Assembly (NCBI GenBank): GCA_009733575.1
Contig: ML769390.1
Coordinates: 496,001 to 560,000 of the forward strand
Length of the DNA stretch: 64,000 nt
Source of the DNA: Gymnopus androsaceus JB14
Lineage: Eukaryota > Basidiomycota > Agaricomycetes > Agaricales > Omphalotaceae
Direction of reading: 5' to 3'
The notes beneath the pieces were generated by a model. It worked only from the letters and a program-made list of their open reading frames with translations. It was not told the origin of the DNA and did not search any database. The translations under genes were made by a program, and so were the position numbers. Shown one piece after another: positions 46,784-59,235 of the stretch; the first letter of the stretch is position 1; each line of letters starts with the position of its first letter.

Positions 46784-48359
46784 ATGAACCCTCAAGACAA
46801 AATTGTGATTATAGGAGCAGGATGCTTCGGGATATCTACAGCGTACCATTTACTAAAGCGAGGTTTTGAAAGCATCACGGTCGTCGAGCGCTCTGATGAA
46901 TTTCCGGCAAAGGATGCGAGTTCAAATGACATGAATCGAAGTAGGCATCATTCCAACTCGCCTCTGCACATTGACATTCACATATACTTACACATAGTTG
47001 TCCGGACCTCGTACTTGGACCCTTTCTATGCCAAACTCGCCAAAGAAGCTATTCAGTCATGGAAAGAGGATGTGGATATCTGGGGAGATAGTTATCATGA
47101 GTGCGTGGTCGGGCGCAACGGAGTTCCTTTTACACTCATCTGCAGCTTTTTAGATCTGGAGTTCTCGTCTTAGGAGTCTCAAAGTACACAGATGAGGCCT
47201 ACAAGAATGATGTACGTCAAGGGCTGCGCCTCAAGAAGCTTGAAGATCCTTCGATTATTCGACAATGTTTCCCCCCAGATGCAGTTGTTTCATTGGAGAA
47301 TTCCTGGGGATACTTGAACTATGATGGGGGCTGGGCGGATGCTGGCCAAGCTACATCCCTCCTCACCAAAAAAGTTGTATCGCTTGGGGGGAAACTCATT
47401 CTAGGAAAACGAGCAACTAGATTAGTGCGAAAAGATGGGATTACCCAAGGAATCGAGTGTCACGATGGCACGGTCATTGAATCAGCCTTGATTATCGTTG
47501 CTGCAGGACCTTGGACCCCATCGATATTCCCTGAATTAAAACGCAAGAGCATATCTCTGGCGACTGGGTAAGCCCAAAGTTAGACGGATTCTCTGATGAT
47601 ACCAATATGATAGCAGACAAGGTATAGCCATGGTTCAGCTTTCACAGGAAGAGGCAGATAAATATCGCGAGTCTCCCGTTGTTTTGAATTTCGCTAATGG
47701 ATTTTATTTATTCCCAGTAAGTGGCCTCTTAGATGAAGTTATGCGGTACTCACTTTTGTGCAGCCAACGGATAAGAACATCGTGAAACTGGCCATCCATG
47801 CTCCTGGATACACTCATACCGTTGACAATATTTCAACTCCACGAACAGTGATCACAGATCCCAAGGATGGTCTCTTCATCCCGAGGCCATACGCGCAGCG
47901 GCTGCGAACGGAGTTTGCGAACGTGTACCCGGAGCTCGCCAAGAAACCTTTCTCGAATACCAGACTATGCTGGTAAGGAACACCCATATGTATTCTTCTG
48001 ACCACAAATTTCACCAAGATTCTCCAGGTACCACGATTCTACCGATGGTGACTGGATCATCGGTCGACATCCTACAGATAGCGCAATATTGTTTGCAACT
48101 GGTGGAAGCGGGCATGCATTCAAGGTAACTCATGGCTCTCAGCATTATGGGACCACTCACTCATCAAACGGCTATACTTAGTTCCTTCCTGTTCATTGGT
48201 CGCATTGTCGCCGATGAAGTTCAAGGGATTTTAGATCCAGAGCTTGTCCGAAAGTTTGCGGTCGATAGGGAGATTACATACAACGATACTTCCAGGACAG
48301 ACATAGGAATGGTTCGCGAAGAGTTGGATTTAAGTCAGCTCTGTGGGCCTGAAAATTAG
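46784..48359 (+). CDS. FAD-dependent amine oxidase (sarcosine/fructosyl-amine oxidase type)
   Basis: Flavoprotein of the DAO/MSOX superfamily. It has an N-terminal dinucleotide fold KIVIIGAGCFGISTAYHLL and VVERSDEFPAKDASSND. Then, after one intron, RTSYLDPFYAKLAKEAIQSW, PPDAVVSLENSWGYLNYDGG, LIIVAAGPWTPSIFPEL, FIPRPYAQRLRTEFANVYPE and CWYHDSTDGDWIIGRHP follow; the Cys there corresponds to the covalent-flavin site of this family. FATGGSGHAFKFLPVIG closes the flavin-binding fold. About six short introns. Candidate activities are fructosyl-amine, saccharopine/pipecolate or sarcosine oxidation; the sequence alone does not choose. No C-terminal SKL-type peroxisomal signal (ends CGPEN). Confidence 0.82.
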
Positions 48360-48620
48360 GCGTAAAGCAATCGGGCGCGACTTACGCATCTAAGCTATGT
48401 ATTAAAATCGAGTAGCGAGATAAAAGGACAACTGCAGCACTTACAGTAATCTAAGAGTCGAGGATAATCTTGAGGATGAATGAGATCGCACAAATCGACT
48501 GGATGGTCTCCCGCAAATTGGTTATATCAAGCTGGTCCATGCTATTAAATATATGGATGGTTAAAATACAGACAGAGCTTGCTCGCTCTTTTTTTTTTTT
48601 GCTTACGGCCGATCCTCGTA

Positions 48621-51600
48621 TCAAACCCGCGAGCCAACAAATTCTCTCCATGATTTCACTTCAGAGGGTATACGGCCTTCAGTGTAGCCTTTCAAGCCAC
48701 CCTGGGGTATTTTTCTCGCTAAACTCTCAACGAAAAGTTGAGCGTTACGAGCATTATTGAGTAACGGCAACCCGAAATCAACAGCATTTCTAATAAATCC
48801 CCATCAGTAAATCCACGAAGACGGAAGAGCTTGGACTTACCGTCGAGCGACATAATCTTCATCTGTAAAGGAAGTAGCTCGAGAGTTGGCAAGGTTTATA
48901 ACACATTGGATGTCATATTCATCGAAAACTTCTCGCAACTTTCTTTTATCCTTGGTTGGGAAAAAGATTCGTTTGGCGGAGATATACGGGATATCGTTCA
49001 GGAAAGTTTCGACGATTGGCGACGAGCAGTATAGCTTGAAGCCCAGTTCGAGCAGCGTCTTCGCTACGGTGGCCATTTCTGGCTTCGTTATGTCACCGCC
49101 CAAGAGCATACCCGAGCCTGCGCGAGGAACCTTAAACCCTGTCGTACTGAGAGAAGACGCCCAGTATGCCTCGTAAATATCTTTACCAAAGCTAGCAACT
49201 TCACCAGTACTAGCCATCTCTGGTTAAAACAGGTCAGTTCATATTCGTAGGCTCAGGTATGTTGCATCACTTACCGACTCCCAAGAAGGGGTCAGCACCG
49301 GGAAGACGAGTCCACGAGAACTGTGACACTTTGATAGCAGTATAATCCCTCTTTTGCGCCATAAGATCGACGGGTTCAGGAACTTCCTGCCGACAATGGC
49401 AGCAGTCGCTGTATCAACAAAGTTGCGACCGAGAACCTTGGAGACGAAGGGGAACGACCGAGATGCACGAAGGTTACATTCAATAACCTTGAGCTCCGAC
49501 TCCTCCGTGCTTTCACCGGGCTTCTTGATGATTTGCATGTTAAAGGCCCGGAAATTTCAAAAGCGGTAGCAACCTTTTCAGCAATAATTTTGAGACGTGC
49601 CATGTCATTTTCTGTCAAGGAGAAGGGAGGAAGGACGAGAGTGGCATCGCCAGAGTGAACACCGGCGTTCTCGACATGCTCGGACACAGCATGAATCAAG
49701 AGCTTGCCCTGATGTGCAACGGCGTCAACATCGATTTCTTGGGCGTTGTCAATAAACTTGGTGATGACCACCGGATGGAGAGGTGAAACTGAAGCAGCGG
49801 CGGAGAGCCTGTATTCGAGGTCTGATTCTTGGTAGACGACGTTCATAGCGGCTCCAGAGAGGACGTAGGATGGACGAATTAGTACGGGGTATCTGTGATG
49901 ATCTTAAGTCAGCAAAGAACGAAAACTGCAGAATGTTTCACCCACTCGACTTTGTTGGCGAACTCCTTGGCAGCATCGACAGTCGTGACTTCTGTCCATT
50001 CGGGTTGGTCCACCCCAATGCTGTCGAGCACCGAAGAGAATTTGTGTCGGTCTTCTGCGTTGTCGATCTGCTCGGGGTCGGTTCCAAGCACATTCACCCC
50101 ATTTTGCTTGAGTCGAAGCGCAATGTTTTGCGGGAGTTGACCTACGAAAAAAGGAAAATTTTAAATACCGGTTTGAAGCATGAGTTGGAACTCCTACAAA
50201 CCTCCCACACTGACGATGACGCCCTGAGCTTGTTCGAGTTCGTAGATATCCATTACTCGCTCATAGCCGAGCTCCTCAAAGTACAATCGGTCAGCTTCGT
50301 CAAAGTCGGTAGAGACAGTCTCCGGGTTATAGTTGATCATGACAGTTCGTTTGCCCATATCTCTCAACTTGCGCGCGCATGTTACGGCGCACCAATCAAA
50401 CTCCACACTGCTGCCGATACGATAAACACCGCTACCAAGAACCATGGTACCGTGCTCGTCAAAGTCGACGTCGTGCTCTGATGCGTTATAAGTTGTATAG
50501 AGGTAGTTGGTGTGGGCAGGGAACTCGGCAGCAAGAGTGTCAATCCGTTTGACCCAAGGTGTGATACCAAAGGATTTTCGGTGGGCGCGGACCTGGTCCT
50601 CGGTTGCAGATACGAGGTCGGCAATCTGAGTGTCGGCAAAGCCCATTCGCTTTGCGCGATCCATCAGCTCTCGATCAATGTTCTCGATGGATCCAGCTGC
50701 TTTGAGAGCGTGGTGGGTCTGAACGATGTTGTCAATCTTGTACAAGAACCACTGCAAATATCATTAGAAGGGGTACGGAATAGGTTTTCGATGTCATATA
50801 CGATACCTTGTCGATCTTGGTCAACTCATGAAGCTGATCAACGGTGTAGTTTTTTTTGTACATTGCATACGAGATAGCAAATAGACGCATATCGGTGGGC
50901 TGTGACAGGGCGTTATCCAAATCCTCAGGTTCGATGTAGACCTCGAAACCTTTCCAACGAGGGTCGACTTGTCTGATGGCCTTCTGAAGACTCTCCTCAA
51001 AAGTACGACCAATGGCCATCACCTCTCCAACGGATTTCATAGCTGACCCGACTTGACGGTTGACCTGCGTAGAGAACTTGGCCAAATCCCATTTTGGAAT
51101 TTTGGTGACGATGTAATCCAGCGAAGGTTCAAAGCAGGCGGTTGTGGTCTTGGTGACAGCATTGGGAAGTTCTGGCAAGGTATATCCTAAAGCGATCTTG
51201 GCCGCCGTGTATGCAAGAGGGTAACCTGTGGCTTTGGAAGCAAGAGCACTAGATAAAGATAAAACGTTGGACTCGGTGCAACAGCAGAAGAACCAAAGGC
51301 ATTACCTTGACCGACTCAAACTAGACAGAGGATAATAAGTATTGACGAAGATAAGACTGAAATGAAAGTTCTTACCGGGCGTTGACCTCAATGACGCGAT
51401 ATTCCTTAGAATTTGGATTCAATGCATACTGGATATTGCATTCCCCGACAACACCAAGATGACGGATAACCTTCAGCGCAGCAGTTCGGAGCATATGGTA
51501 TTCATCATCTGGGAGGGTCTGGGATGGTGCGACTACTATGGAATCACCGGTGTGTGTGCCAAGAGGATCGAAGTTTTCCATATTACAGCAGATGATCGTG

Positions 51601-52589
51601 TTCTATAGATTCATGAGCTTATTGAAACCGAGAGAATGACACAGATACGTACATCAGCGCCGTCTCGAACGACTTCATATTCCAGTTCCTTCCAACCTTT
51701 CATACTGCGCTCGATCAATACCTGAGGGCTAAGACTAAGACTTTTCGCCGAAAGGTCGCGTAGTTCATCGGGATTATTGGCAAATCCTGAGCCTAGTCCG
51801 CCAAGTGTGAAGGCGGAACGAAGAATGACCGGGTAACCGATTATCTCTGCAGCAGCGAGCGCAGCATTGACTGATGAGACGGCCGTAGACTGGGCTGCAG
51901 GAATGTCGATTTCTATTGACATGCGTGAGTGATTTATCTACAACGAGTGTAAAAGGTACACACCTTTGAGAGCTTGAACGAATAAGTCGCGATCTTCCGA
52001 TACCTCGAGTGTTTTGATAGGTGTACCAAGCACCTGAATGCCTAATCGTTCCAAAACACCCATCTTGTCTAGCGCAATTCCAACATTGAGTGCACTCTGA
52101 CCACCGAATGTAAGGAGAATTCCATCTGGTCGTTCTTTTTCCAAAACGTATGCAACATAATCAGCAGTAATGGGCAAAAAGTAGACCTCCGATGCCAGCT
52201 GGTGTGACGTCTGCCAAGTCGCGATATTAGGATTGATAAGAACAGCTTGTACACCTTCTTCAGCTCAAGGCCTTTAGAGCCTGAGAACCAGAGTAATCGA
52301 ACTCTCCAGCCTGCCCAATAGAGAGACCTCCACTGCCTACAACCACAACTTTCTGGACATTGGGTCGAGGCAACTTTGGAAGAACCTTGGCCGATATTTT
52401 TCTAGCAAGCTCTGAGGGAGAATTTAAGACGTGCTCCCCATCTTTTGGCACGTAGGAACCAACTGCAGGAGCAGCCACAGCGCGTAAAGGATTGGTAGGG
52501 GCTAGAGCAAGAGAGACGCGTGATTGATGAAGCCATCGAGTGGAATGTCGAGCCCACTTTTGGGCCAACTGAGGTCGTAGAAAGCTCAT
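48621..52589 (-). CDS. CPA2: Carbamoyl-phosphate synthase (arginine-specific) large subunit, mitochondrial
   Basis: Makes carbamoyl phosphate for arginine synthesis, using ammonia from the small glutaminase subunit. The N-terminus ([20 protein letters not shown]) is rich in Arg and Ser, a probable mitochondrial presequence. Two carbamoyl-phosphate synthase halves follow. The first has [57 protein letters not shown] and [20 protein letters not shown]. The second has [55 protein letters not shown] and [20 protein letters not shown]. The regulatory MGS-like domain ends [12 protein letters not shown]. Few introns. Apparent one-base shifts at 52260-52266 (after QALKAL) and at 49542-49544, where the conserved ISGPFNMQ lacks one T, look like sequence errors. 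Confidence 0.9.
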
Positions 52590-52703
52590 GACTGAGCCAA
52601 CGCAGCGGCCACTAACCAGACCAAGTTGGGAAAAGGAAGTAAAGGAAAGATGACTCGGAAAACGAAGAAGAAAAAATATAGCGCCTGATTTTCTCCATTA
52701 GGT

Positions 52704-52720
52704 TTATCTTATCTTATCTT
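52704..52720 (-). promoter_or_regulatory. Triple GATA motif upstream of CPA2
   Basis: On the coding strand of CPA2 the sequence reads AAGATAAGATAAGATAA, three overlapping GATAA sites 115-131 bp before the start codon. An AGACTCA next to it differs by one base from the Gcn4/Cpc1 site. GATA factors (AreA/Nit2) control fungal nitrogen genes; use here is inferred. Confidence 0.45.
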
Positions 52721-54582
52721 GAGTCTCCGCTTTGATCAACGATCGCCTGACCTATATTAATGCAGGGTACAGAGCCGGACTCCTAAGTTGAGAGCAGAAG
52801 GACAGATGTCCGCAGGACTGGGGCTAGCCACAAAAAACCTAGCGGTGAGTATTCTACAAGTAGTTACTGAACACCGTCTCGTAGGCGTGGCTGCTTAGGC
52901 TTTCGTTCGTGTCTTTCAGCAGCGTCAGCGTTAATGAACTGCCAGGTACTTGAATTTTGTGGAATACGACCAGGAGGAGTCGCAGTAGCGTTCATCGAGC
53001 ATCTCCTTCCCCAGCAATGCTATTGTCTTCATTTCCGAGTCATTCCGTATTGAAACTGTGCACCGGAAGTCGAGACTGGTACTTAACGTTTCTTCCCCGT
53101 TTTGCTTCACTGCAATCCGCTGGAGCGTTTTTTTCACAGATAATACCCAATAATTTGTCCATTGAATAGGCCTTACGAAGATTCTCAGATCTCTTCAGCC
53201 AAATACTCGTATTTCTTCGTTGTGGTTTCGATAGTACTCGATATGCTCAGCTTTTTCGTTGGTTCAAATAGGTGTTTCCCGACCATCTGACATTCAGATC
53301 AGGGTACGCCTTGCACTCTACGAATTTTTAATGCATAGTAGATGTGAAACTGTGAACCGCGTTTTCAAGGCGTTCAAGCGCGTCTTAGCCGGCCCTTAAC
53401 CTGCTTCTTCTGAAGAACCTGTGTAATGCAGCCAAACCTACCGCATTCTCATTCTCATCGTCACGCTCACCCTGGCCCCCTCCGCCAACGCTAGTAGTTC
53501 CCAAGTCGTTCCGTCGATACCTTTCATACTCGCGACTTGGTGGCGGTCGCGGATACTTACACCGTTACACGTGGGATCCGATTAACTCAGTCGAGTCCAC
53601 GCTGATAGACACTAATTTCCTCTCCGGGTCGACATTGCTTCAAGCGCACTGAAGTTGAGCAGCATGAATCGGGATGCCATAGAGAAATACCCCCGCCCCA
53701 ACCAGTGCTGAGCATACCACAACCAGTGAGAGAGCCGGTACCTCGGGTTCAACAGCCGTCGGCGCGGGCGAAGAATCATACCAAACAGTGCTGAGCACAT
53801 GCTGAGCATACCAATCTCCCTAATCCCGCCGGAAATCAGGCTGAGCAAAACAGCGCTGGGCATGCCAATCCACCCAATCCCGCTGGGAATCATGCTGAGC
53901 AAAATGAAAGACCCGATACTTCAAACTCAGTTTTAACGGCCGTTGCGGACGAAGAAAACCAAATCGCAGTTGGCACACCAGTATCCATGTAGCTTGAAAT
54001 GCGTTAGTGTGGGCCTGATGTGTTTACTAGTCATAGTTCCGTTGCGAACTGATTCCCCTATGAAATCGGTATATTAGCTTTTTCTTTGTTTTTTTTCCTT
54101 ACTTGTAGTTCGTGCGCGCGACTGCGACTGCAGCCGATGACGTGATCCATACAAGATGACAGACAGATGCTAAGTAATTAATTCATAGACACAACAGCGC
54201 GCAGAGAACTATCCAAAATGTAACGATCCGAAGCGTAAGTTACCGACGAATAACTAACAAGTCGGAAAAAACTCACTATTACGAGCTGTTTTTGCACACA
54301 GTGATTGTCACTCAGTACGACAAGACGGGATATTGATAGGATGTACTACCGTCGTCGAGTTGCAGAGGACTAAGGATCAAGTTGAAGTCACAAGTAGCTC
54401 AGTTAGTATGAATGCTGGTATAGTGTAGAGCCGCGACCAGCAGTATTGTAGTATGCAGGTCTGGAAATCAGCATGAGAAATGTAAGAAGGACTGCTATGC
54501 CGTGTCTGTATCGAATTTCGAAGAGCATAATATTGGGAACTTCGCATGTGGGGATCGGGTTGAAGCTATTATTACGCGGCGA
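52721..54582. other. Intergenic region between CPA2 and MAK5, with decayed coding-like sequence
   Basis: No intact gene recognised in nearly 1.9 kb. A minus-strand open frame at 52931-53137 (KTLQRIAVKQNGEE; SLDFRCTVSIRNDS) looks protein-like but matches nothing I know. The stretch 53690-53995 is repetitive. The right part (54000-54580) holds MAK5 3' flank. Confidence 0.4.
53690..53995 (+). repeat. Degenerate short repeats with coding character
   Basis: GTGCTGAGCATACCA-type units recur four times and AATCCCGC(C/T)GG(A/G)AATCA twice. On the plus strand they translate to Asn/Pro/Ala-rich repeats (ANPPNPAGNHAEQNERPDTS) followed by VLTAVADEENQIAVGTPVSM and a stop near 53991. An upstream unit encodes the related TTSERAGTSGSTAVGAGEES in another frame. 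Possibly the decayed tail of a low-complexity gene. Confidence 0.5.
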
Positions 54583-57450
54583 CTATGGAATATCGACGCC
54601 TGCCCACTCTTCATCATTTGTTGGACCAGTAGGAAGCTCCTTCTTCACCTTGACCTTCTTCTTTCTCACTTGTGCCAAATGACTTCCTGCATCATTGTTA
54701 CCCAACCCCTAACATCTTCTCATTGTCTAGGAAAGAGGTATTAGACATTGAACTCGTTTGTCTGGAGAGTATGCTTACAGTCTCCAGCAATTAGATCGTC
54801 CACGATAGGATTACTGCCCGAAGTTATATATTTGGCGGATATACCGCGCGCGATGAGAGGCTGAGCGAGCATCTGCTTCAACTGAGCCTTTAAGCCCGCA
54901 GCTTTGGCTTCTTTGGCTTTGCGTTGGCGTTGCGTAGGATTCTCATCATCAGAGTCACTGGCAAAGGAAAGAAGGCGGAACGTTATGCATTCGTTCAAAT
55001 AAAGCACAATAACGCATACCTCGCGAAATCTGAATCCAACTCAATCTCCATTCGCATCTGCAGTCTCCCTCATCCAGTTTCGTTCGTGCTTGGCCTTTTT
55101 GGCTTTATGATGCGACGTTTCGATTTGTCGTGCCAGCTGTACACGAGCTTTGAGTTTGTCAAGCATGCCGAGATCGATGGACATTTCTTGGATTCCATCA
55201 TCATCTGTAGAAAAAAAGCAGAGATTTCAGTGCTCTGAAAATGAAAGGAAGCTGAACTCATACTCACGTCGTCCGAGGGTACCCAACAATGCTCTTACAA
55301 CTTTTCGTTCGTCCGGGGCACACATCAACATGCTGAATCCCTTCCGCATCGCACGGGCAGTTCGCCCATTTCTGTGGACGTAAACGTCCGCAGAGCGGGG
55401 AATCTGGTAGTGTATAACATGATCAACACTGGGAATATCGAGACCACGCGCAGCAATATCCGTCGCAAGAAGGACAGAGTTAGGGGTGGATTTGAATCTG
55501 TATGTATTGGAAAAATGAATAACGCCTGTAAGCAACGAGCACGGAAGGATCACGAAAGAAATCCGCACCTGTCAAGGTTTTTCAATCTTTGCCTTTGTTC
55601 CAACTGTGAATGCAACGGGAGCGCTTTAATGTTGAGCAGCTCTGCCAACGGCAACAGCCGTCTGATTCCATCTATCGAACTCAGAAAGACAAGCGAGCGG
55701 CCTGGATAGCGTAACAAGAAGTAATACAGGTATACATCCTAGGATGCAGTAATCAGTCGATGAAGATGAAACAGAGAAATCGAAATGAGCCACGGCTTGA
55801 GTATACAGTGAATCAGAGTAAACAAACAGAATACACACCTTGTCTGCTGAAAGGCATTGAATTTTTCCTTCAGTCAACGTCGAGACCACACCGCCCTCGG
55901 GGCTCAAGTCTATGACTTCGGGTTCGGGATCGCGAAAGTCCAGTCGTAGGAGGAGATCGTCTGTCGATCTGCGGTTAGAATCAAAACGACTACGAAATTA
56001 TCTACGGCTTACCGAGCGTTGATGCTGGTTTCTCTTCCTTCTTTGAGTTTTTCGATCTCTTTGGCTTGGATCTCTTCTTGACATTTTTCTGTAGATCTTT
56101 ACTAAGGGTGGCCGAGAAGACAAATGTCTGCATCTGGCCCCGCGCGACTTTCTCCTTGTCATCTTCGACGACGGAATCATCGGGTGAGATGGATGGAAAG
56201 TCGTCTGGTATTTGATCATCCCTAGACGAATATGTCAGGAAAGTAGGCGAAGGGTTGCGAGGATACGTACTCGGATTCTCGCAGCGTAAGCCGTAGAATG
56301 TTTTCCAATTCAGCGAAATGTCCGGCTTCAATCATCCGATCCGCTTCATCAAGCACAAAAAATTTCAGTTGCCTAAGCTCCTTGGCAAGAGTTTCGTCCT
56401 AATAGCGCGGTTAGAAGCATATAAAACGAATAAAAGAACAGTTACCTCTTCTATAATATCCCACAAACGCCCAGGAGTCGCCACAAGCACGTCTACACCA
56501 CGGTCAAGAATACGTCTTTGCTTCTGGGCAGACATTCCTCCCACTATGGCCGCTGCGCTGACCCTTGGCAGAGGCATTTTCCCCGAAGGATCTTTTCCTT
56601 TTGGATTTTTATCACCACCTTCATCCTTATATTTTACGGAAGAATATGGATTTAGGCACGCGTTCAAGTGGGTCGAAACTTGCAACGCAAGTTCACGAGT
56701 TGGAGCTAGGACGAGGGCTTGTACTGGACGGTGTTTAGATGATGGCTTGAGAGGTGCAGCTGATAGTAGTTTGTGTAGGATAGGAAGGCCATAGGCCAGG
56801 GTTTTACCTGATCCCTATGATTATGAATCTTTAATACGGTTTATTGTTGAATCCAAATGCGAACTTACGGTTTGCGCAACTCCAATTATATCTCGTTGTT
56901 TTAGCGCAACAGGTATAGCTGAGCTTTGGATAGGTGTAGGGCTGAGAAAATTATTGTGATGGAGACTTTTCGTAAGGCGAGGATGCAAATTGTAGAGATG
57001 CCAATTTGGAAGCAATTTTTCTGCTGCAAAGTATAAGAACAAGCCTTATATCAAGGATCTAAATGATTCACAGTCAAACGTTTCTTCCTCAGAGACCAGA
57101 TCATCTTCATCTTCACAGATGACCGGCTCCTTTACGAGCTCTTCCGTCTTTGGTTCATCAACATCGATAACCTTGGGAGCAGAACTTTCTCAGTTTGCAA
57201 TTATAGAGAAAACCATGCAGCGTACATTAAACTTGGCTACTCTTCCTTGCTCTGTTTCTTCATAAATGATCTCGACGCCTTCTACCTCTTCAAGCTCGAG
57301 AATGCCTTCGTCTCCATCCAATCCAGATTCAATAGGTCGCGAAACGATTTTCCAGGGAAGACTGTCAGAATTATCGTGTTTCACTTTCGTCCTCTTGCGT
57401 GAATGTTCGTTTGTGCTATAGGGGCGTTTTCTGGATAGTTTATTCTTCAT
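54583..57450 (-). CDS. MAK5: DEAD-box RNA helicase Mak5 (DDX24 type)
   Basis: Nucleolar helicase needed for 60S ribosomal subunit assembly. The N-terminus is basic ([20 protein letters not shown]) and then acidic. Motifs in order: Q motif [42 protein letters not shown], a long insert, [87 protein letters not shown] and HRNGRTARA. The large inserts between motifs and the GHFAELE after DEAD are typical of Mak5. The last exon ([31 protein letters not shown]) is joined after VDDLIAGD and places the stop at 54583. About ten introns. Confidence 0.9.
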
Positions 57451-57739
57451 TGCGCGAGAGTGGATTGGGAACCGGAAAGCGAAAACTTTTAATTCATCGG
57501 CGCTTATAATTTAACGGATCTAATCGAAAAGATAAGATAGGAATAAGTGCTTGAATATTTCCGTTTTGAGAAACAATACCGAATATGTATTCCTTTTTGT
57601 ATAAAATATCCTTCCCTTGAATCCGATTATGTGCTGCTCCATAGACTATGAAGCAGTCGAGACTCACACCTGTGTATACACATCCATCGGATCTCGAGTC
57701 TTGAAGTCAAGTACTCGCTGAAGGCGGGAGGTTTCTTTC
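57451..57739. other. MAK5 upstream region
   Basis: A/T-rich promoter side of MAK5. Nothing else recognised before the repeat array begins near 57740. Confidence 0.4.
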
Positions 57740-59235
57740 GATGGGGCTGATCTGTGGAGTAGGCGGGAGTAGGCCTAAAGCAGTCCACTATGCGACGGTT
57801 TACAGAAACTAGTAGCCACTGACCTTATTACACGTCTGGATGCTGTTCTTGGTCGAGTTTTGAATTGCTTTCAATCGGCTCCACAACTACAGCTAATCAT
57901 TTTCAGTCACTGTGGTGCTGATACAGCTGTTTGTGTCGACTGGCATAGTTTTGGAAAACGCCCATTACCGATCTTATCCACTTACAATCAAACAGACCGA
58001 CATCATCTCTCCAGGCAGAGAAATTACAAGCGACTGTGCCGCGGTGGAGCTTTGAAGTAAAATTGTGTTTGGTCGTAAATAAAATCAGTAAAGAGTTTTT
58101 CGCCAAAACTATTCTACAATTTGACAAACAGCTGTAAGCTCTTAAGGAGGTAAATACCTTTTCGGTCAACCTTACAGTGACAGTGGGTCATTAAGCTATT
58201 GGAGGTGGGAGAGCCGAGGTTCTTTTTATTTTGGATTGCCATCTCGACAAGGGACCTTGAGTTCGAATCAGCTGGCGGAACGCGTGTAGCGCTTTCACAC
58301 TGGATCCCATGTATACGACCTAGTATTGGCTAATCAGAGACCCAAATTGAAAGTGAAAGCAGTAAATGAAGGTGGGGCGAGCATTCAAGGGCAAAGCTTC
58401 AATCAAAGGCGAAGGCCAACTTGGAATTCCTCCATGCAGACATCCAACAGATTGGTGATGTATGTTCAAGTCCAGTGCCCTGGGAGACTAGGGAATGTAA
58501 GTTTTGGTGAGCCTGACTCGCAATGTCCAGAATGAGCATACTTAATCGTACGGTACCCGGGAGGATTCAATTAGAGGCTGCATTTTGAAATTTCACACAA
58601 AATATAGGGGCACAAAGTTTTTAGGCTCATCTAGTTAGCGCTGTACTCTATGTGGTAGACGGCGAGATTGCATGAGGTATTAATCTAATGCCATTCCAAC
58701 GTATCAGCCGCTATGATATGAGTGGTATGGGAATTAGTCTCTCTAAACAGACAACTACTACACGATGTGTAGAAATATGGAAATCTCTTCCGTACCAACC
58801 TTCAAATAGTGGGATTTAATATGGCTTCTCTCCTTTGTCTCATCTTTTAGAAAACTTGTGTGAAGCGCCATTGTCCTACCTACCTTCGTGTCTAGTGCAA
58901 GCGTCGCGTCGGAGCCGGGCAGTCTAGGCTGTCTACCACAACGACGTGAACACTGGATGCCCGCGGCACTCATATAAGTAGGCGCTATGCATGTCGCGCG
59001 GGAGACCGTGCTATCTTCCACGACCGGCCAACGCGCCACATCAAAAACATTTTCACGACTATCACTTACCGGATCTAAGTTAATCAGTTTCTTGCTGATG
59101 CTTCAAGTGATATCGATGTCATTATGCGTTCCCTTTTACGGACCCCCGCCCCTATGGTCACCTTGGGCATGGAACTTTACCGGTGGCTCGTGAGCATGCC
59201 TCAGTGCTTGAGAGGCGAAAGAATTAAGTATAATG
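57740..59235. repeat. Degenerate repeat array, unit A
   Basis: First of three diverged direct copies. Shared landmarks: GTAGGCGGGAGTAGGCCTAA with AGCAGTCCACT; GAGGTTCTTTTT; GACCTTGAGTTCGAATCA; CACTGGATCCCAT; ACGTACGGTACTCCGGGAGG or variants; ATAGGGGCACAAAGTT; ATTCCAACG(C/T)ATC; and GAGGCGAAAGAATTAAGTA at the unit end. No intact open frame. Unit A runs roughly 57740-59235. Confidence 0.7.

Noticed and set aside
54390..54470. Possible tRNA gene (AGTAGCTCAGTTAGTATG resembles a D-arm/A box)
   Set aside because: No matching acceptor stem, no anticodon loop and no GGTTCGAAT-type T-arm downstream at the right distance.
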